Part shown: in pieces, positions 6,786-13,600 of the stretch
Layout of the letters: every line of letters begins with the position of its first letter
Position numbering within the stretch: position 1 is the stretch's first letter
Assembly: GCA_045534095.1 (NCBI GenBank)
Contig: JAZSJA010000046.1
Coordinates: 1 to 15,569, forward strand
DNA from: UMGS1279 sp045534095
Lineage (GTDB): Bacteria > Bacillota > Clostridia > Oscillospirales > Acutalibacteraceae
Direction: 5' to 3'
Length of the DNA stretch: 15,569 nucleotides
The notes under the pieces: model-generated
What the model saw: the letters and a program-made list of their open reading frames with translations, nothing else
What the model was told of the DNA's origin: nothing
The model's database searches: none
Program-made: the position numbers and the translations under genes

Positions 6786-8258
6786 ATGAGTTTAAAAACA
6801 TCAAACAAGGTTGATACCAACCGCTATGAACTTGAAATTCTTATCGACGGCGAGTCTTTTAGAAACGCTATTCTCACCGTTTATAAGAGAGAAAAAAAGA
6901 ACATCGCTGTTCAAGGTTTCCGTAAGGGCAAAGCGCCCCTTAGCATTATCGAAAAATATTATGGTGAGGGCGTTTTCTTTGAGGATGCTCTTAACCTTCT
7001 TTACGGTGAGGCTATTGATTCTGCCGCTAAAGAGGCAGGTCTTACTGTTATAGACGATGAAATGAAGTTTGATCTCGTTTCCATCAGCAAGGAGGATGGC
7101 GTTGACTTTAAAGTTACCCTTACCACTAAGCCTGAGGTTGAGGTTTCTGAGTATAAGGGAATCGCTGTTGAAAAGCTTATCTGCGAAGTTACCGATGATG
7201 AGGTTAAAGCAGAGCTTGACCGTATGGCAGATCGCAACTCCAGAATGGTTTCTGTTGAAGATCGTGCAGCAGAGCTTGGTGATACTGCAGTTATCGATTT
7301 TGAAGGCTTTGTAGATGGCACCGCATTTGATGGTGGTAAAGGTGAAGGCTTCGCTTTAGGTCTTGGTTCCGGTCAGTTCATTCCCGGTTTCGAGGATCAA
7401 ATCGTTGGTCATAAGGTAGAGGATGAGTTTGACGTTAACGTTAAATTCCCTGAGGAATACGGTGCAAAAGAGCTTGCAGGTAAAGATGCTACCTTTAAGG
7501 TTAAGCTTCACGAGATTAAAACCAAAGAGCTTCCTGAGATTGATGACGAGTTTGCTAAGGATGTAAGCGAGTTTGATACTTTGGACGAGCTTAAAGCTGA
7601 TATCAAAGCTAAAGCATTAGATCGTAAAGAAAAATCTGCTTCCGATGAAGTTGAAAATCAAATCATCGACGTTTTAGTAGATGGCTTAAAGGGCGAAATT
7701 CCCGAGGCTATGTTCCGTTCCAGAGTAGAGCAGAGCATTAAAGATTTTGACTATCGTTTACAAATGCAAGGTATGAATCTTGAAACCTATATGCAGTATA
7801 TGGGTGGCAACGTAGAGGTACTTAAAGAAAACTTCCGTCCTCAAGCAGAGCGTCAGGTAAAGGTTCGTCTTGCGCTTGAAAAGATTGTAGAGCTTGAAAA
7901 AATTGAAGTTTCTGCAGAAGATCTTGATAAAGAATTTGGTGTATTAGCAGAAACCTATTCTATGCCTGTTGAGCAGATTAAAGCTGCAATTCCTGAGGCT
8001 GACATTTCTGCTGACATTGCTGTTCAAAAAGCCATGACCCTTATCAAGGATAACGCAAAGGTTACCGAGGTTAAGGAATATACCAAAAAAGAAGAGGCTA
8101 AGAAAGAATCTAAGCCCGCTGCTAAAAAACCTGCTGCAAAGAAAACAACCACTAAAAAGGCAGCTGCTGATGGCGAGAAAAAAACCGCTGCTAAAAAGCC
8201 CGCTGCAAAGAAAACTACTACTGCTAAAAAAACCACAAAAACTGAGGATGCAGAGTAA
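6786..8258 (+). CDS. tig: Trigger factor with Lys/Ala-rich C-terminal tail
   Basis: Trigger factor binds the ribosome at the exit tunnel and helps nascent chains fold; it also has peptidyl-prolyl isomerase activity. The 490-residue protein has the ribosome-binding domain (about 1-115) with its signature GFRKGKAP (44-51). An FKBP-type PPIase domain (about 165-245, GDTAVIDFEGFVDG) and the helical C-terminal chaperone domain (about 250-430) follow. Beyond residue 432 is an added tail of about 58 residues rich in Lys, Ala, Pro and Thr with repeated PAAKK and KKTTT motifs, resembling histone H1 or RNA-binding tails. I start at ATG 6786, with GGAGG (6773-6777) eight bases upstream; an in-frame TTG at 6759 lies too near the promoter. 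The gene leads the tig-clpP-clpX quality-control cluster. Confidence 0.97.
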   Translation: MSLKTSNKVDTNRYELEILIDGESFRNAILTVYKREKKNIAVQGFRKGKAPLSIIEKYYGEGVFFEDALNLLYGEAIDSAAKEAGLTVIDDEMKFDLVSISKEDGVDFKVTLTTKPEVEVSEYKGIAVEKLICEVTDDEVKAELDRMADRNSRMVSVEDRAAELGDTAVIDFEGFVDGTAFDGGKGEGFALGLGSGQFIPGFEDQIVGHKVEDEFDVNVKFPEEYGAKELAGKDATFKVKLHEIKTKELPEIDDEFAKDVSEFDTLDELKADIKAKALDRKEKSASDEVENQIIDVLVDGLKGEIPEAMFRSRVEQSIKDFDYRLQMQGMNLETYMQYMGGNVEVLKENFRPQAERQVKVRLALEKIVELEKIEVSAEDLDKEFGVLAETYSMPVEQIKAAIPEADISADIAVQKAMTLIKDNAKVTEVKEYTKKEEAKKESKPAAKKPAAKKTTTKKAAADGEKKTAAKKPAAKKTTTAKKTTKTEDAE

Positions 8259-8299
8259 TTTTATATAAATTTTAAAAATAAGATTAAAGTGTAATAATA

Positions 8300-8370
8300 C
8301 AGCCAATACTTGCATTGTCTGTATTGGTTGACGCCCGATGAGTTAAGTTGCTTGCAATTTGCTTATCGGG
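8300..8370 (+). promoter_or_regulatory. Two tandem hairpins in the clpP leader
   Basis: Hairpin 1 pairs CAGCCAATAC (8300-8309) with GTATTGGTTG (8321-8330), ten pairs with one G-U and an 11-base loop. Hairpin 2 pairs CCCGATGAG (8334-8342) with CTTATCGGG (8362-8370), then after one bulged T pairs TAAGTTG with CAATTTG around a CTTG tetraloop. Together they fill most of the 143-base tig-clpP gap, and neither is followed by a T-tract. The region could be a regulatory leader, an RNA processing site or a factor-dependent terminator of tig. No CtsR-type direct repeat or CIRCE element is visible here. Confidence 0.5.
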
Positions 8371-8401
8371 TAACGCTATATTATTATTGGAGGTAATAGT
8401 T

Positions 8402-8998
8402 ATGATGGATCCTAAAATGAATTTAGTTCCTTACGTTGTAGAACAAACAAGCCGCGGAGAACGTTCCTATGATATTTTCTCTCGTTTGCTTAATGACCGT
8501 ATAATTATGCTTAACGATCAAGTAGATAACGCTTCTGCAAGCATTATTATTGCTCAACTTTTATTCCTTGAGGGTCAGGATCCCAATAAGGATATTTACT
8601 TCTATATCAATAGCCCGGGCGGATCTGTTTCTGCGGGACTCGCAATTTATGATACTATGCAGTATATCAAGTGTGATGTTAGCACAATTTGTATTGGTAT
8701 GGCTGCCAGTATGGGTGCTTTTCTTCTTGCTGCGGGCGCTAAAGGTAAACGTATGGCACTGCCTAATAGCGAGATTATGATTCATCAACCCTTAGGTCAA
8801 GCCCAAGGTCAGGCTACTGATATTTTAATTCATGCAAAGCATATTGAAAAAACTCGTAATACCTTAAATAAAATTCTTTCAGAACGTACCGGTCGTCCTT
8901 TGGAGGAGATCGAAAGAGATACCGAGAGAGATAACTTTATGTCATCTACCGAGGCTATGGAATACGGCCTTATTGATAAGGTTATTGAAAATAGATAA
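8402..8998 (+). CDS. clpP: ATP-dependent Clp protease proteolytic subunit
   Basis: ClpP is the serine protease core (family S14) that forms two stacked heptamer rings and degrades proteins fed by ClpX or other Clp ATPases. The 198-residue length is typical. The catalytic triad is Ser103 in GMAASMG, His128 in MIHQPLG and Asp177 in ERDNFM. The N-terminal NLVPYVVEQTSRGERSYDIF (7-26) is the conserved axial-loop region, and the oxyanion block SPGGSV (71-76) is present. GGAGG (8389-8393) lies eight bases before ATG 8402; the next codon is also ATG, with worse spacing. The open frame to 8348 runs into the leader hairpin and was rejected. It lies between tig and clpX as in many Firmicutes. Confidence 0.97.
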   Translation: MMDPKMNLVPYVVEQTSRGERSYDIFSRLLNDRIIMLNDQVDNASASIIIAQLLFLEGQDPNKDIYFYINSPGGSVSAGLAIYDTMQYIKCDVSTICIGMAASMGAFLLAAGAKGKRMALPNSEIMIHQPLGQAQGQATDILIHAKHIEKTRNTLNKILSERTGRPLEEIERDTERDNFMSSTEAMEYGLIDKVIENR

Positions 8999-9009
8999 TT
9001 TTTAAAACT

Positions 9010-9040
9010 TTCACCGTCCGTTGATATGACGGGCGGTGAA
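9010..9040 (+). other. Hairpin between clpP and clpX
   Basis: TTCACCGTCCGT (9010-9021) pairs with ACGGGCGGTGAA (9029-9040) over 12 positions with one G-U, enclosing a seven-base loop. It starts 11 bases after the clpP stop and ends 22 bases before the clpX ATG. No T-run follows, so it is not a standard intrinsic terminator. It may protect the clpP message or set the clpP:clpX ratio by processing or partial termination. Confidence 0.6.
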
Positions 9041-9062
9041 TCTATGTTAGGAGTGACTACCA

Positions 9063-10355
9063 ATGTCGGGAATTATCGAAAAAGATGTAGTTTGCTCATT
9101 TTGCGGCAAAACGCAAGATGAAGTTATGCAGCTTATAGCCGGCCCCGGTGTATATATTTGTGATGAATGTATTGAGGTTTGCTATTCTATGATTGATGCC
9201 GACCATGATATATTTCCCGAATATAATGCTAAAGGTGGCAAGGGTAAAAAAACTTTAAAGGAAGCAGAGCCCTTTAAACTTCCCACACCCGCTGAGCTTA
9301 AAGCAAAATTGGACGAATACGTTGTAGGTCAAGATAAGGCTAAAAAAACCTTGTCTGTTGCCGTATACAATCACTATAAAAAAATCAACGCCCTTAAAGA
9401 TAAAAATCGCGAGGTTGAAATGGCTAAAAGTAACGTTTTGCTTTTGGGCCCAACAGGTGTTGGTAAAACCTTGCTCGCAACTACTTTAGCACGCTTTTTA
9501 GATGTTCCTATCGCTATTACCGATGCAACCACCTTAACTGAGGCAGGTTACGTTGGTGAGGATGTTGAAAACATCTTACTACGCCTTATTCAAGCTGCTG
9601 ATTATGATATTGAAAAGGCAGAACGTGGTATTATTTATATAGATGAGATTGATAAAATCAGTCGTAAATCCGAAAACACATCCATCACTCGTGATGTAAG
9701 CGGTGAGGGTGTTCAGCAAGCACTGCTCAAAATTTTAGAGGGTACGGTCGCAAACGTTCCTCCTCAGGGTGGCAGAAAGCATCCTCAACAAGAATTCATT
9801 AAAATTGATACTACTAATATTCTTTTTATTTGTGCAGGTGCTTTTGACGGTATTGAAAAAATAATCGAGCGTAGGGTAGGTAGCGGTAGCCTCGGCTTCG
9901 GTGCCGAGATAAAAGCCTCTACCGATTTAGAGCGTGAGGCACTTTTACCCCTTGCTACTCACAAGGATTTGGTTCGTTTTGGACTTATTCCTGAGCTTGT
10001 TGGTCGTCTTCCTGTAATTTCACCTTTAGAGTCTTTAGATGAAGATGCTATGGTAAAAATTATGACCGAGCCAAAAAACTCTGTTTTAAAACAGTATGAG
10101 GAACTCTTTAAAATGGATGGAGTTAAGCTTACCTTTGAACCTGAGGCTTTAAAAGCTGTTGCGAAGCTTACGGTTGAAAGAAAAACAGGTGCCAGAGGTC
10201 TGCGTTCCATTTTTGAAACTGCTCTTATTGATACTATGTATAAGGTTCCAAGCGAGAAAAACGTAACCGAGGTTGTATTTACTGAAGATTGTGTTTTAAA
10301 AGGTACCGCTCCCAAAATAATAAAGAAAAAATCCACAAAAGGAACAGTGGCATAG
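9063..10355 (+). CDS. clpX: ATP-dependent Clp protease ATP-binding subunit ClpX
   Basis: ClpX is a hexameric AAA+ unfoldase that delivers tagged proteins to ClpP. The 430-residue protein begins with the Cys4 zinc-binding domain (Cys11, Cys14, Cys33, Cys36). The AAA+ module carries Walker A GPTGVGKT (129-136), the pore loop GYVG (162-165), Walker B IIYIDEID (190-197), the RKH loop (238-240) and the sensor-2 GAR motif (376-378). The ClpP-docking loop reads LGF (277-279), where the common form is IGF, a conservative change. AGGAG (9049-9053) lies nine bases before the ATG. It is next to its partner gene clpP, 64 bases downstream. A strong terminator follows, so it is the last gene of the cluster. 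Confidence 0.97.
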   Translation: MSGIIEKDVVCSFCGKTQDEVMQLIAGPGVYICDECIEVCYSMIDADHDIFPEYNAKGGKGKKTLKEAEPFKLPTPAELKAKLDEYVVGQDKAKKTLSVAVYNHYKKINALKDKNREVEMAKSNVLLLGPTGVGKTLLATTLARFLDVPIAITDATTLTEAGYVGEDVENILLRLIQAADYDIEKAERGIIYIDEIDKISRKSENTSITRDVSGEGVQQALLKILEGTVANVPPQGGRKHPQQEFIKIDTTNILFICAGAFDGIEKIIERRVGSGSLGFGAEIKASTDLEREALLPLATHKDLVRFGLIPELVGRLPVISPLESLDEDAMVKIMTEPKNSVLKQYEELFKMDGVKLTFEPEALKAVAKLTVERKTGARGLRSIFETALIDTMYKVPSEKNVTEVVFTEDCVLKGTAPKIIKKKSTKGTVA

Positions 10356-10368
10356 GAAAGGTTTATTT

Positions 10369-10411
10369 AACACCTCAAAGACAAGTTAATTTGTCTTTGA
10401 GGTGTTCTTTT
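10369..10411 (+). terminator. Intrinsic terminator of clpX
   Basis: A perfect 16-bp stem runs from AACACCTCAAAGACAA (10369-10384) to its complement at 10391-10406. It has a six-base loop and is followed by CTTTT. It begins 13 bases after the clpX stop and isolates the tig-clpP-clpX cluster from the large surface-protein gene. Confidence 0.92.
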
Positions 10412-10486
10412 GTGCAAAAAAATATTCTATATTTTATTAAACTTATTGAAATTTATTGTTTAATCGGGTTATATTGTATAAAATTC

Positions 10487-10515
10487 TTGTAATCAATGAA
10501 ATTTTGTGTTACAAT
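10487..10515 (+). promoter_or_regulatory. Promoter of the BspA-like gene
   Basis: A -35 box TTGTAA (10487-10492), a 17-base spacer and a -10 box TACAAT (10510-10515) preceded by TGT (extended -10) form a good sigma-A promoter. Transcription would start near 10522, leaving a 5' leader of about 108 bases. A second TATAAA-like box near 10477 has a poorer spacer and is less likely. Confidence 0.68.
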
Positions 10516-10531
10516 AAATTTGTAAAATTTC

Positions 10532-10564
10532 ACCTATTTTTTGTATAGTTTTATCAAAATAGGT
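10532..10564 (+). promoter_or_regulatory. Inverted repeat in the BspA-like gene leader
   Basis: ACCTATTTT (10532-10540) and AAAATAGGT (10556-10564) form a perfect 9-bp inverted repeat with a 15-base centre, directly downstream of the predicted start of transcription. It could be a repressor site or an RNA hairpin in the long leader. The rest of the leader to 10612 shows no RNA family I recognise. Confidence 0.4.
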
Positions 10565-10629
10565 ATATCATTCAAAGAAAACGGCGTATAACCCTTAATT
10601 ACTAATTATTTTAAAAGGAGATATTCGTT

Positions 10630-13600
10630 ATGAAAAAACTTTTAGCAATTTGCTTGGCAGTTGTTTTTATCTTTACAGCTCTGCCATTTGGCGAATTCAG
10701 TCTTATCGCTAATGCTGCAACAAGCGGTAAGGTGGGTGATTGTAATTGGTCACTTAACGGTACTTCACTTACTATAAGCGGAGACGGCAGCATGGGGGAT
10801 TTTGATGCTTTAACAAATCCTGCACCTTGGGGAGAAAAAATAACCGAGGTTATTATTGAAAACGGTGTAACTAATATAGGTAATGATGCTTTTTCGGGTG
10901 CTGAAGATTTAATTTCTGTAACAATACCCAATAGTGTTAAAAGTGTAGGCTCAAATGCATTCTATAAATGTATGAAACTGAAAACTATTACTATTCCGGA
11001 TAGTGTAACTTCTATAGGAAATAGCGCTTTTGGGTTATGTAGCAATCTTACCATAGCAAATATCAGTGATAATATTAGCGTTATAAGCGATTTTTTGTTT
11101 TATAATTGTGAGAAGCTTATAAAAGTTATTATTCCTCAAAATGTAACGTATATTGGAAATAGTGCTTTTTATAACTGTAATGAATTAATTAGTATTGTTA
11201 TTCCAAAAAGCGTAACTGCTATTGGAAATAGTGCTTTTTATAGTTGCGGTGAATTGCAATCTATAACTATTCCAGGTAGCGTAGTGTCTATAGGTGATGA
11301 TGCATTTAATGATTGTTATGATATTAAAAGTTTAGTATTGGGTAACGGAATTAAAAAAATAGGTGATAATGCCTTTGATAGTTGCAGTATGCTTGAAAGC
11401 GTGATAATTCCTAATAGTGTTATCAGTATAGGTGATGGAGCATTCAAATCTTGTTACAGACTTTCAACCTTAAAATTTGGTAACAGCGTAAAAACCATAG
11501 GTGACGAAGCGTTTTATTATTGCGATGAATTAACAAGTGTAGTATTACCTGATAGTGTAACAACTGTTGGCAAGGATGTATTTAATTCTTGCCAAAAACT
11601 AACAAATGTAGTATTTGGTAGCAATGTAACAACTATTGGCGATCGTGTTTTTTTTGACTGCGATAGTTTAGAAAATGTAACAATTCCGGCAAGCGTAACT
11701 GATATTGGTGATTATCTGTTTGCTAGTTCTAATTTTGAAAGCGTAACAATCCAAGGTGGCGTTAAAGATCTTGGCGAGTATACGTTTGAGAGTTGTGAAA
11801 AGCTTTTAAGTGTAAATTTACCTGATAGTGTAACAAGTATAGGCTATGGTGCTTTTTACGATTGCAATAGCCTTACAGATGTAGTAATTAGTAATAATAT
11901 AACCAGTATAGGCTCTTATGCTTTTTCCTATTGCAATAACTTAGCAAATATAACCATTCCGGCAAGTGTAACCAAGATGGGTTCCTATGTGTTTGCTCAT
12001 TCCAATTTTCAAAGTATTGTGATTAGTGGCGGAGTTAAAACATTAGGTGATTTTGCGTTTTATTATTGCGATAGCCTTACAAGTGTAACTTTGCCGGATA
12101 ATATAACCGATATAGGTGATGGTGCCTTTTCGTATTGTTATAGGTTAACAAACATCGAACTTCCTGATAGTGTAATAAATATTGGTGATAATGCATTTGA
12201 TGAGTGTTATAATTTAACAAGTATAGATATTCCGGATAGCGTAAAAACTCTTGGATATAATATATTTTCAAGGTGCCATAGTTTAGCTAATATAACAATC
12301 GGAAATAACGTATCAAGCATAGGTGGATATGCATTTTCTTACTGTGAAAGCCTAACGAATATAACAATTCCTGCAAGTGTAACCGAAATGGGCTATAATG
12401 TGTTTGAAAATTCTGCCATTGAAAGTATAACGTTCGGGGAGGGCGTTAAGGTTATATGCGATAATGCTTTTGTAAATTGTCGTAGGTTAACAAGTATAGA
12501 TATTCCTGATAGTGTTACTACTATAGGTGGAGAGGCGTTTCGTGGTTGTTATAACTTAACCGATATAAAATTGGGCAATGGTTTGCAAAGTATAGGTAAC
12601 TCTGCATTTTATAATACCGGATATTATAATGATTCAAGTAATTGGGTTAATGGTGTTCTGTATATAGATAATTATCTAATTAAAGCAAGAACCGAGATTT
12701 TCGGAGATTATGTTATTAATAGTGGTACTTTGGCTATAAGTGATGGTGCTTTTAATTCGTGTTATAGATTAACAAGCATTGATATTCCTGAAGGTGTAAC
12801 ACATATAGGAAATAGTGCTTTTGGGCACTGTGATTCTCTTGTAAATATAAAAATACCCGCTAGTGTAGTTAGTATTGCAAATGATGCATTTGAGAGCGAT
12901 AATTCTCTTGCAAATGTGTATATAACCGATTTGGGTGCATGGTGTAATATAAGTTTTGGTAACGAATATTCCAATCCTTTATTTTATAGTGAAAACTTGT
13001 ATTTAAATAATAATCTTATAACCAATATGGTTATTCCTAACAATGTGGAATGTGTCAATGATTACGCATTTATAAGTTGTAATTCTCTGGAAAACGTAAC
13101 TATTCCCGAAAGTGTAAAAAGAATTGGATACAAAGCTTTTGGCACTTGTAGTAGTTTAATTAATATAACCATCTCTGATAATGTAACCGATATAAGCGGA
13201 TATGCATTTTATAATTGCGATAAATTAACAAGCGTAACAATTCCTGCAGGAGTAACCGACATAGGCACCGGATTATTTTCAGCTTGTGATATTCTTGCTG
13301 AGATAAATGTATCTGAAAATAATAAAAATTATTCTTCGGTTGATGGAGTATTGTTTAATAAGGATAAAACCGTTTTAATACGTTATCCAAGAGCTAAAAA
13401 TAATACTGAATATATTGTGCCAAGCAGTGTAATCAGTATAGATGAATATGCTTTCGAAGATTGCGATGAATTAGTAAATGTAACTATTCAAAGCGGTGTT
13501 AAATACATAAAGGACTATGCGTTTGAAGACAGTAATTATTTAAAAAATATAACAATACCAAATGGCGTAATAAGTATAGGCGATTATGCATTTGCGAGCT

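Noticed and set aside
7944..8315. Phe/Ser-rich minus-strand frames opposite the trigger-factor tail
   Set aside because: They are the complement of Lys codons (AAA to TTT) in the tail; low-complexity shadows without start signals.
8259..8401. CtsR or CIRCE heat-shock operator before clpP
   Set aside because: No GGTCAAA direct repeat and no TTAGCACTC/GAGTGCTAA inverted repeat is present.
10289..10492. 67-codon frame overlapping the clpX end
   Set aside because: It crosses the clpX stop and terminator in another frame and has no ribosome-binding site.
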